A DNA stretch of 64,000 nucleotides from NCBI GenBank assembly GCA_013398015.1, contig VZRR01006572.1:124001-188000 (forward strand), in the 5' to 3' direction. The DNA is from Oreocharis arfaki (Eukaryota; Chordata; Aves; Passeriformes; Paramythiidae). The position numbers and the translations under genes were made by a program. Of this stretch, positions 26,601 to 35,818 are shown one piece after another; positions within the stretch are counted from its first letter, which is position 1, and each line of letters begins with the position of its first letter. The notes under the pieces are model-generated. The model searched no databases. It saw only the letters and a program-made list of their open reading frames with translations, and had not been told where the DNA came from.

Positions 26601-29600
26601 AGAAAAAGGAGGGCTACTCTATTCTTAGCCAGATGGTATTTTTTCCAGCACTCTGTTGATTTGCATTGATGTTTACTTGGAATATTTAAAACATTATGCA
26701 TCTTTTTTTTCCTCTAATTGTACTTAAATTATTAAATTCTTCCTAGAAAAACAGTGAAAAAACATGGATAAGCCATACCGCCAGCACGTAATTCTGTACA
26801 TTTATGTATTTATTTATATCACCATATCAAATGGTGTATGGTAGATTATAGTCAAAGCTAAAGGTGCTAAAGTTTTATTTCGTTAACATACTGTTATGGA
26901 ACACTGCTTACACTTCTTTATACTTTAGATAACTACCATTTTAATTTTGCCTTACCAATTTAATAGACTTTAAAGTCTTTCAGAATTTTTGCAGTATTAT
27001 TTTAAGGGATTTTTAGAGTAACAAAACAAACAAGTAGGACTGAAAAATTTGATGGTTAACCCTCACTTTCTACAACTACCAGTTCTTTCTTCATTTATTT
27101 TTCCAACAGGAAGAAAAAGATTACAAGTCCTTATTTTCTACTTCATAAGGGTGAAAAATAGGTTCTCCAGCATTCCACAATGAGAATATTAGTTGAAAAA
27201 CTGATACAGAAGAGCACAGAAAAGAAGCCAAAGCAATGTCACAAGGCAATGAAGTACCTATTTTTATGCTGAACCAGCAATCGATACAGCTTTTCAGTTT
27301 CTCCACTCCCATACAGGTAGTCTGCTTGTTCTATCACATCTTCCACTTATGAAGGAATTAGAATTTTGGAAAGAGAAGAACAAATTATAGTTAATTATAT
27401 ATAATTAGGACATTACCACCAAATCCAAAACACTTTAGAGCAGGATAACCTAGCTGAAAATGATGCAGCTCATTTTTAGGCCACCATTTCAAACAACTTA
27501 CAAGCACAGCAGGATTGAGCAAGCAACATCTACAATGCACAACGAGGATGACAATTGGTGTAGTGAAACTACAACGGAATTCAGCAAGACAACTTTAGAT
27601 GCTGAACAGCTTTAACATTCCAAGTTGTCTTTCCCAGTGCATCAGACAGATGCTAAGAAATAAGTTATTTTTTAACTTGTGAAAATGGCAGAAAAGAAAA
27701 AAAAAGTATGGAAAATGGACCAGGAGGGCAAGTACAGTAGAGCGTTGAGAGTAACAAAACCCCTTCGTTAGCATACGTAGAGAATTCAAATCTTACACTA
27801 ACAATGAAAAAAACCCCAACTTTAAAAAATATTCTTCATTCTCAATATGGCTCCACAGTTTTGCCCAAATATTACTGCAGTTTGAGTGGGTCCCATCATT
27901 AACCCACAAGCCAAAACAAAACATTGCTTAAAGGTTTTCTGACTGAAGTCCTCAGGATTTTCCCAAATACAAACCCAAAAAATACAATTAATCTACTGAA
28001 ACTCCCATGTGTTCAAGGTACTAAAAACAAAAATAATTTTAGAAATCAGAATTGGCTTTTTAGAGTATCAATTTATGAACTAAGTACCATTATTTTTATG
28101 GTACTTTCTTCTTCTAGAAAATACTCTGAAACACAATAGTGGTGGGGGAATATAATTTCCACAACGGAATGAATATAATAAGATACGAATATAATAAGAT
28201 ACAAATATAGTACTTGGAACAGCATACAGGAAACAGAACTATGAAATATCACACTATAGAAGATTACAGCATGAGAAAAGATGGAATTAGAAGGAAAAAT
28301 ACCCAAAGGGAAGCAGATAGGTAGTTTTGTTGATGTATGTAACTGTACAAGAGAAGAACAAACTTGATGTTTACTCTTCTTCCAACATTAAAGCATCAAA
28401 AAATTACCTTTTAAGTAAAAAGCCTTGTCTAATTTTTTACAGACCTTCTACCTGTGCTTATCATCTCTTTGGAATTACTCCTGGGTCCATGATCAAACTC
28501 AAAACTCAAAACATAAGCTCTAACCCCTTTCATAAAAATTGATCATGTTTATAAGGCATCCTTTTTCAAGTTACCTACTAAATATGGTAGCCACGTTTAA
28601 AGGTAGCACAGTTTTCTTTACAGAAGAAACAAAACTTTGAAGGCTACTGAACAAAAAGCCTCCTCTTCAGCTTAAAAAGATCCTAGAATATAAATCAATG
28701 CATTCTGGATAATTTTTAACCTTGCTGTCTCTAAATGTCTTCTTTCAACCCTTTCAAAGATAAGATAACGCTCTACATGGACTTTGGATTTCACTATGTG
28801 TCCAAAATGAGCTACGTGGTACATCTTCAGTATAATCTTCTCTGAACTGCTACGTTCGCTTGCTCAGCTGAACACTACTAACATACCTAACGACTAGATG
28901 CTCAGAACTCAAAACTTCTGAATGCATTTCCTACAAGGTGTTTTATGCAAATTATTATACTTTTATTACTTTAGAGTATTTTTCAAGTATTTCTATTCTA
29001 CCCTTATTTTCACCATATTTATTACATGTATAGAAAGCCCATTAGCATTGCATTTATTGGCAATGTAAATGTCAGATTCAGGTGGGAGCACTGAAAAGAC
29101 CACAGGCAACTAAGCGGTGTCATTTAAGTTCCTCATGAGAAATGATTAATTCTTTATTCCTCATTATTATTATTTCTCATTTTTGTAATGAGTAGCTACT
29201 TTAAATCTACTCACTGATGCTCCTTCTGCTATAGCACATGAAACAGCTCTTTATCCATTCAAAAATTCATTGTCTGAATTTTTATTTTTATCTGCATAAA
29301 CATCTAGGATGTTCCTCTTTTTGAGACACAGAGAAACAGGCTACCTGAACTGGTTACTACCTCAACTACGCAGCAAGCACACATCCAGTTTAGGCTCATT
29401 CTCAGGCTGACTCTGAAATTCCTTATTTAGACAGACAAGTTCTAAGCCTGCAACAATATCCACTTTTAAGATGTTGTTACTGTCCTTCCTGCAGTGAGAC
29501 TACCCTTATTCAAAGGATATGAAAAGACATTTTACCACTTGTTCAACTGTTTTCTGGGAAGTGAAACAAGGCTTTGCTTCCCCCTTTTTAGTGTTACAGA

Positions 29601-30935
29601 AATAGAAGACATTTCTCAATTTTGTATGAAGTGCTATCTTGGTGTTTCTCAACTAGATTAAACAGGAATCACAGTCTTCATACTGGAAACCTGAACTAGT
29701 TAAAATTTCTAGAAATAGATTAAGTTTTGGTCTGCATTCCTAATAGACCCATATCTTTTCAATAAGAGTCACTTAAAGATTGGGCAGCAAATCAGTTATC
29801 AACCACCTTGTGCACGTGTTCTATCCCTGACAGGATGAACTACTAGATCTGCTTTCAGTGACACTTGAAATAATCACTTGTTTAAGTGTTACCAGACTAC
29901 CCATAACCAAATCAAAAGCATCCTATCACGAAATGATACTGCATGCAGTCTTAATGGAAAAAAATCAAAAGCATTACACCATTTTCCGCTATAATTCTGG
30001 CACTAAGAATTATAAGTTTCACATCAGAATAACCAACATAATTCAAAATTTGAAAATATTACCTTTGAAGCTTGCATGAACCTCAGCAAAACCAGAAATC
30101 AGCTTATGAGCTTCATAAACCAAAAAGGACCCTGTTGAAAGCACAACCCCCCTCTGAAGGCCTTTTCTAAGCACCTGTGTAGAATCATAAGACAGATATT
30201 AATGAACATTATCATTCCGAGTTTTAAAAGGTTTTTCTTGCCTGTATCACCGGTTATACTTCAGATTTTGAGCAAAGAAAAGACTTTAAAATGTCAAAAA
30301 AGCCTCGTAAGACAAAACGCGATTTCAAGCGAGTATTTCAAGTACATTCAACAGAAGCTCACGATTACGCCTGAAAACAAGCAGAGCACTAGACTGAACA
30401 TAAACCAGAAGGACGGAGCAAACACAAGTTTAGAAGCAAAAATCAAACCCGCATTGCTCAAACGAGCCCAGGGCTGTTTTCGCACAAACAAACCAGTCCT
30501 TCGCTACGCCCCGCGATGCCGGAGCCTCCGCCCGCCTCCCTCGCGCCGGCGGAGCGGCCGCCACACCCCGTGGGAATCAGAGGGAGTTAGGTTGGAAAAA
30601 GCCTCTGAGATGACCTACGAGCGAACCCCACCACGTTAAATACAGCATGGCACTAAGTGCCACGTCCAGTCTTCCCTTCAACACCTCCAGGGTCGGTGAT
30701 TCCCCAACCTCCCTGCGCGGCGCATTCCAGAAAGTCCTTGGAAGCGGCCGCGCTGCCCCGCACCCAGCGGTACCACGGCTACCTCGGTCCCCGGCCGCCT
30801 CCGGACGCAGGGGCCGCCCATCGCCTCTCGCCGGAGCGCTGCCCCCAGGCCGGTGGGGCCGCGGCGAAAGGGCCGCGCCAGCTCCGCCATGAGCGCCGCC
30901 ATCGTCGGCGCCAGCTCCGCCATGAGCGCCGCCAT
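17621..30935 (-). CDS. RMDN1: RMDN1 (FAM82B), regulator of microtubule dynamics 1, complete
   Basis: TPR-like protein of the RMDN family. The C. elegans founder RMD-1 binds microtubules and acts in chromosome segregation; the vertebrate protein is found on mitochondria and spindle (family knowledge). Coding exons, transcription order: 30935-30783, 30174-30063, 27345-27258, 26301-26142, 25492-25403, 24716-24661, 22597-22510, 21189-21159, 19851-19718, 17659-17621. The ten pieces total 951 nt and join in frame to 316 residues, against 314 recalled for human. Residues ~52-85 carry a hydrophobic stretch (GVVLSTGSFLVYEAHKLI). Residues ~118-300 form TPR-type helices, with landmarks DAELLWRLARSSRDLAQ, GICLSDVGDYEGIK, RAIELNPKDATTIHLIGI, YSFAEMPWYQRKIAATLF and NLLFLGKTYLKLNNKKMA. 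The start is the first in-frame ATG (30935), with A at -3 and G at +4. ATGs at 30902 and 30890 are alternatives because of a local duplication. It is head-to-head with CPNE3. Confidence 0.93.
17660..19717 (-). other. RMDN1 intron 9
   Basis: No repeat family or coding segment recognised. Polypurine/C-rich stretch near 18090-18190. Confidence 0.6.
19718..19851 (-). CDS. RMDN1: RMDN1 exon 9
   Basis: Reads (A)DPNFYSKNLLFLGKTYLK then LNNKKMALLWLSKAKEYP and AQTEEDKQ. Donor cag/gtagga. Confidence 0.95.
19852..21158 (-). other. RMDN1 intron 8
   Basis: Holds an AT-rich near-palindromic stretch at about 19897-19931 and a 21-bp tandem duplication (gtgtgtaacatacttttta) at 20927-20968. Open frames of about 100 codons at 20472-20777 look like chance. 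Confidence 0.6.
21159..21189 (-). CDS. RMDN1: RMDN1 exon 8, 31-nt short exon
   Basis: Encodes ALRYFHMAEE plus one base between acceptor ttttacag and donor gtaata. Skipping it would shift the frame. Confidence 0.9.
21190..22509 (-). other. RMDN1 intron 7
   Basis: No recognised repeat, RNA or coding content. Confidence 0.55.
22510..22597 (-). CDS. RMDN1: RMDN1 exon 7
   Basis: Completes Trp and reads CYSFAEMPWYQRKIAATLF then ATPPTSTFQE. Donor gag/gtacag. Confidence 0.95.
22598..24660 (-). other. RMDN1 intron 6
   Basis: AT-rich. No recognised repeat, RNA or coding content. Confidence 0.55.
24661..24716 (-). CDS. RMDN1: RMDN1 exon 6
   Basis: 56 nt: RAIELNPKDATTIHLIGI plus the first two bases of a Trp codon. 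The motif AIELNPKDA is typical of a TPR helix boundary. Confidence 0.95.
25403..25492 (-). CDS. RMDN1: RMDN1 exon 5
   Basis: 30 codons, phase 0 on both sides: WYGICLSDVGDYEGIKTKIG then NAIVIKEHFQ. Confidence 0.95.
26142..26301 (-). CDS. RMDN1: RMDN1 exon 4 (first TPR-like helices)
   Basis: Reads DDAELLWRLARSSRDLAQLG then STSAEEKKQLTYDSLEYAKK and ALEKNESNFAAHK. Donor aag/gtgagc. Confidence 0.95.
27258..27345 (-). CDS. RMDN1: RMDN1 exon 3
   Basis: Completes a split Val and reads EDVIEQADYLYGSGETEKLY then RLLVQHKN plus two bases. Donor ag/gtactt, acceptor ataag. Confidence 0.92.
27346..30062 (-). other. RMDN1 intron 2
   Basis: AT-rich. The only structure seen is a 16-bp tandem repeat at 28171-28202. 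Confidence 0.55.
28171..28202. repeat. 16-bp tandem repeat
   Basis: Two perfect copies of gaatataataagatac followed by a partial third copy. Confidence 0.85.
30063..30174 (-). CDS. RMDN1: RMDN1 exon 2
   Basis: Acceptor acacag, then VLRKGLQRGVVLSTGSFLVY and EAHKLISGFAEVHASFK plus one base. Chosen over a second AG 8 nt downstream because only this acceptor keeps phase 0 with exon 1. Confidence 0.85.
30583..30742 (-). mobile_element. CR1 LINE 3' fragment in RMDN1 intron 1
   Basis: The plus strand reads gaatcagagggagttaggtt, then ggaaaaagcctctgagatga, then ggcactaagtgccacgtcca, ttcaacacctccagggtcgg and gcgcattccaga. This is the reverse complement of a CR1 3' end, so the element is sense on the minus strand, the same direction as RMDN1. 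Its 5'-truncated end stops about 40 bp from the exon 1 donor and is GC-enriched relative to other copies here. Confidence 0.85.
30783..30935 (-). CDS. RMDN1: RMDN1 exon 1 (coding part)
   Basis: 51 codons in the CpG island, MAALMAELAPT then MAALMAELARPFRRGPTGLG and on to RRRPGTE. Donor gag/gtagcc, phase 0. The LARPFRRG stretch resembles the mammalian LWRLLPFRRG amino end. The 11-residue unit is repeated in tandem. Confidence 0.75.
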
Positions 30936-30941
30936 CGTCGC
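30870..30941 (-). repeat. RMDN1: 33-bp in-frame tandem duplication at RMDN1 start
   Basis: On the minus strand two copies of a 33-bp unit start at 30935 and 30902. Each begins atggcggcgctcatggcgga, and they diverge only at the end. Each copy contains two ATGs, giving four in-frame candidate starts (30935, 30923, 30902, 30890). Confidence 0.85.
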
Positions 30942-31159
30942 CGCCAGCACCGCCCCCCGCCTGCGGAGGAGCCGCTCCGCCCCGCGGCCCTGCCCCGGCT
31001 CGGAGGCACACAAGGGCAAGGGCCGCCCGCTCGGCCGGCCAGCCCGCTGTGCCGAGAGCCGGACATTACGCGACCGGGCCCCGCGGCCCGCCGGGCCCGA
31101 GCGGCCGCCTGACCTGGCCGGGGCGGGGGGAGACACACGGGGCTCTGCGCCTGCGCCCC

Positions 31160-31230
31160 GGGGCGGAGCGTGTCCGGCTGCGCGGGTGTGGCCGCCGCGG
31201 GTCCGGGGGTCCGGAGGCGCCGCGCTGCAG
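31160..31230 (+). other. CPNE3: Proposed CPNE3 untranslated exon 1 (3' end)
   Basis: The strong donor gctgcag/gtgaggg at 31230/31231 sits at the plus-strand side of the CpG island, with no CPNE3 coding sequence upstream of 42573. The 5' boundary is arbitrary. Another donor-like site lies near 31421. Confidence 0.45.
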
Positions 31231-34200
31231 GTGAGGGTGGGGTCTGGCCGTGCATCGGAGGCCAGTCCTGCGGCCGTGCGCTGTGTCCCGGGGGGGCTGC
31301 GCTCTCGGCCCCTCCGCCTCGTCCAGCGGGACCTGTGCGGGGCTGGGGCTGCAGGGCAGGGGCTGCAGGGCTGCGGGCGGCTGCTGTCCCAGCCGTTCCT
31401 CGCGTGAAACGTCCCCGCAGGTGCGGCCCCGCTTCCTGCGCCGGGACACGGAGCGCGCTGCTAGCTGCAGCTGCGGGGATCGAGGAATCGCTGCTCCATC
31501 CGCCGTCCCGCAGGTAGTGGAACTCGGTGAAGTTAGAGCTGTAGGCCTGAAGGTGTGAGTCCGCAGTGCCGGTCTCCGTGGCGGTGTAAACGGCACTCTG
31601 AAAAGTACTCTTACCTCTGGGAGAGAAGGCTGTCGGGAGTCAGCATCGTTCCTGAAAACCACATGCTGTTCTTTCTGAGCTGCTGGTTGAGTGGGTGGTT
31701 GTTTTCTTTCTTCACTGTAGTTGCGTAATATATACAAGACAGACCTTAGATAACGTTCATGTTGTCATAACTTACACTTCCACTAGGGAAAAGTTTTAAA
31801 ATGTGAAACCTCTTCAGTTTTGCTTACATACTCCTGTCTTCAAAGTACTTTAAGTATCCTCAAAGTAATGTGTATTGCCCCGAGTCTAGCACTTAAATTT
31901 ATTTTCCTGGAGGGTAATGTCCCTGAAGGTTCGAGTTAAAGATATTTCTGTGGTGGTGCAGAAAGTTTGTTTAGTAAAAGTAAATGTAGTCAAACTTAAT
32001 CCCAGATATTCTTTTTTTTCAGTTGGAGCTTTAAATTTTAGCTTTATAGGTGTATAATCACAGAGGTAAGGTGTTTCAAAGTGCCTGCAGAACACCAACA
32101 AGCATTTGAAGAAAAAAGGCAGGAAAGATATTCAAGGACTAAGACACAGAGGTATTTTTGTTTATGTGGTGTTAGGAAGAATGCAGTGTTTTTGCAACAA
32201 GTATGTTTGTGCTACATATCTTATCGTTAATCTATACAGGTTCCTTATAGGTGACTGTTAGACTAATTTCTGTTCAGCTATCGAAGGCAAAAGTCTATTT
32301 CTGGTAGGCTGAATAACTAAGCTATTACTAAATGTCATCTGCCAGAATTCCAAAGTAGCGGAATTGGTACCACAGTGTTTATACAGCCTTCTTTGATGCT
32401 GAATGTTTCTCCAGAATTGAATGCTTTTTTTACCTTAATTTGATTTAGGAACAAATGCTGTCATTACATGGTTTCCTAAAGGAAATACCTTCAGGGACAA
32501 AGTTAAGGAGTAAGATGCCTTCTATTCCTTCCTGGTTTTTTTCCTGTAAAAGTCAGGATGCTCTTCCAACATGAGTAATATATGATCAATGTAGTATTTG
32601 TAGATATTAGTTTCTGTCGAACCCAAGAAAATTACTTCTATTCTTAGATCAGTTAGGTAAAGATTAAATACTGGCCCCTCCCAGCATGACATTTGAAGGT
32701 GTGGTGTGGCTTGTGCCAGCAAGTAGACAAGAAGTAAAATTGCAGTGTGTTTTTTTTATAACCTTAAAGGTCTTTTCCATCAGTTTTGTGATTCTGTTTG
32801 ATTTCTTTGGTTTATCTTTAATATTGCTTTAGATGAGATGCTGTTGCTCAAACATTTTGAAAGGTCATTATTAAGCGTTTGAAGGATTTATGAATAGAGG
32901 AATTTTGAGGCTTGCTTGCTGGATCCAAGCTTCTGCTTAAGGAATAGTCTTCAGTGATTTGGATCACTTGCTTTGTACTTTGTTCTGTGGTTGAAGGAAG
33001 ACTGTCCTGTAGATCAATTCCATCTCGTAGATGGATCAAGTACACGCTCACTCAGCGCTTTATCAAAGGCACAGTTAGGAGGACGCTGAATTAGTTCTAG
33101 TTATGGCAGTTTGCTTCTGGTACTTCTCCTATCCTGAAGAGTTGTTATAAATTCCTCATGGCAGGTAATTAGCATATGTGCAGTTATCTGATGGTTCCAG
33201 GAATTAGCATGATTGCTGTGTGCCTGTGTTCAGAGCCACTGCCTGTGGACATGCAGAGCATGAATGATGCCTCCAAGGCACAGGGGGAACGCTGAGTGTG
33301 AGTAGATGTTGTGATAGGGAAGTGAAGGGCAGGGAGAGCTCTTGGTTTGTGTATAGGAAGGTTTGAAATACTTCTGGGCTATAGTAAAGTGCAATTTTGT
33401 GATTGTTGGTTTCAAGGTGTTGTTATTGCTTATTCTGAGATATGCTGGACCATTGTGGAATACTGATTTCATGGACTTTTCTTAGGCATCCTTTAGCTGT
33501 GTGAGGATGCACAGGTTTGCTAGAGCATAAACAATGTTGGGAGCCACTGATTTTGGTCTACTTACTCTAATCCACTGTTACCTTATTGGAAAAAAAGGAA
33601 TTTAATGAATAGGACAAATCCAGTAATTGGGTCTTAGATCTTAAAATCTTAAAGGACTTTTCTTGCTGGACTTTTATAATATTTAGTGTATATTATTCTC
33701 TAACAAAGGCTCTGAGTTTCCCTTGAGTGATCTTTACAGTGCTGCCGTCATGGACACATAAAACTGTTGGACAGGTTATTTATTTTAAGAGGAACTGTAG
33801 TTCCTCAAACCGTATGCCTTCAAACCTCTTACTTTGATTGATCTACAGGAATAACAATACTTGGTTTTAATTTTCTTTCATTTCACATTTTAGTGCTACT
33901 GTTGGTCAAAGCTTTAGCCTTTTGCTGAGAGGCCAGGAGGCAGACCTCTGGGGTAAGTTACTGTAACTCATTTTTAAGAACCAGTATTTGTAACAGTGAA
34001 GTGTCACAACTTCCCTTGAAATGCAAAATGATTAGTCTAAAGCATATGTTCACCTGCATCTTGTTTTTGCAGTAAAGTACAGCAAGTTTTAGTGAGATAG
34101 AAGTTTTTCTTTCTTGAGGGTGCTGTTAATTTTGTAGTCAATCAGTCAATGGCTCTACACAGAGAAATTGCAATGAATAATACACAATTTAAGATACTAT

Positions 34201-34976
34201 TCACATTGCATAGTTAATAGATTGTTTTCCATGAAATAATTAATATAAAGATACTCTAATAAAGCCTATAAACATATAGGCAAGAAACACATATTCCTCT
34301 GGTTTGCTGCTATATGCTTAAAATAGTTGAATTTTGAAGTCGGGAGATCTGTGTTTCTTAATTGTCTTGTTCAAGGCATAATATTACCTTTTATAGTTTA
34401 GCTCACTTGAATCAAAACATCACCTGAAATACTTTTGTGTGAGGAAGATGCTGGGTAGAACCAAGCATTAAAGATGTGCCTAAAGGGCAAACACGTGCTT
34501 ACAGGAGTTAAAAAAAAAAAACAAAACAAACCAGCAGAAGGACATTTAGAAATAACTGTTTCTAGGTAATTTTGTGAACAGGTATTCTAAAAGTCAAATT
34601 AGTATTTTTTCTGAAGTGGAGTTTTTTTTTTTTAAATAGAATTCTAAACATGTTCTTTGGCAATGTAACTTCGAGATAAATTTTTATAAATGGAAACAAC
34701 CTGCAAATAGTTGCTTGACTTGTTATACCGGTGTGCTACCAATTCAATAGAGTATCATAAAGCTTGTATAAATAGATGATTCATTTCCCATACAGAAAAT
34801 TATGCTTCTGTTCTCATGTATGCATATATCTCAGATTTCTTAAATATTAGCTTTTGGTTTTGATTGGCATAATCCCCAGTAAAATGAGTGGTATGGTCAT
34901 TAGGGTTTTATCATTGTAATCTTACTTGTTAAGTTCAGAATGCTCTAATTCCTTCCTGCATACTAAATCGTGAATA

Positions 34977-35818
34977 TAAGAATCATGGAGTCATTTAGGT
35001 TGGAAAAGACCTCCAAGATCATCAGGTCCGACCTTTGACGTATCGCCATCTTGTGAATTAGACCATAGCACTGAGTGCCACACCGAGTTGTTTCTTGAAC
35101 ATCTCTGGAGCTGGTGACTCCACCACCTCACTGAGCAGTCCATTCCAATGCTTATCAATACTCTGTGGGAAGAAATTCTGCTTGATGTCCCACCTGAACC
35201 TCCCCTGGCACAGCTTGAGGTTATGTCCTCTTGTCCTGCCGCTTGTTACTTGGGAGGAGGCCGACCTCCACCTGGCTACAGCCTCCTTTCTGGGAGTTGT
35301 AGAGTGCAGTAAGGTCATCCGTGATCCTCCTTTTCTCTAGGCTAAACCCCCCCAGCTTCCTTGGCCATTCGTCATATAACTTATTCTTTGGACTCTTCAC
35401 CAGCTTTGCTGCCCTTCTTTGGACATGCTCTAGCACATCAATGTCCTTCCTGAATTGAGGGGGCAAGAAGTGGACACAGGATTCAAGGTGTGGCCTCACC
35501 AGTGCCAAGTACAGTGGGGCAATCACTGCCCTGGTCCTCCTGGCCACTCTTGTTTTGCTACAAGCCAGGATACCTTTGGGCATCTTGGCCACCTGGACAC
35601 GCACTGGCTCATGTTGAGCCATTGTTGACCATCACTCCCAAGTCCTTTTCCACTGGCCAGATTTTCAGCCAGTCTTTCCCAAGCCTATAGTGCTGCATGA
35701 GGTTATTGTGACCCAAGTGCAGGATGTGGTACATGGCCTTAGTGGACCTCATACAACTGGCCTTGGCCCATTGATCCAGCCTCACCCCTCTTCAAAGCCT
35801 TCCTACCCTCCAAGATAG
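34977..35818 (-). mobile_element. CR1 LINE, 3' portion with decayed RT coding
   Basis: The plus strand starts gaatcatggagtcatttagg ttggaaaag..., the reverse complement of a CR1 terminus, so the element is sense on the minus strand. A 133-codon open frame at 35622-35221 (minus) shows CR1 reverse-transcriptase C-terminal hallmarks: ALVRPHLESCVHF, DIDVLEHVQRRAAKLV and FSLEKRRITDDLTALYN. The protein continues in another frame at 35318-35058 (WNGLLSEVVESPA), so a frameshift has broken it. Long for a CR1 copy, and non-functional. Confidence 0.92.

Larger units (their letters stand above)
30720..31480. promoter_or_regulatory. CpG island, likely RMDN1/CPNE3 bidirectional promoter
   Basis: A sharply bounded GC- and CpG-rich block in otherwise AT-rich DNA. 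It holds the RMDN1 start codon (minus) and a plausible CPNE3 untranslated exon (plus) ending about 300 bp away. No TATA box is visible. GC boxes (gggcggag at ~31161), a tandem ctgcgcctgcgcc resembling an NRF1 site (~31145) and ATGGCGGC YY1-like motifs at the RMDN1 start suit a housekeeping divergent promoter. Transcription start sites cannot be fixed from sequence. Confidence 0.75.

Noticed and set aside
30360..30392. Possible extra RMDN1 exon after a ttgttttcag acceptor on the minus strand
   Set aside because: It stops quickly or gives no RMDN-like peptide, and exon 1 already joins exon 2 in phase without it.
30577..31737. Many 100-220 codon frames on both strands of the CpG island
   Set aside because: GC-rich sequence has few stop codons. 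Only the minus-strand frame from 30935 to 30783 joins RMDN1 in phase.
35221..35622. 133-codon minus-strand frame as a host gene
   Set aside because: It matches the CR1 reverse-transcriptase C-terminal region and is frameshifted; it belongs to the transposon.
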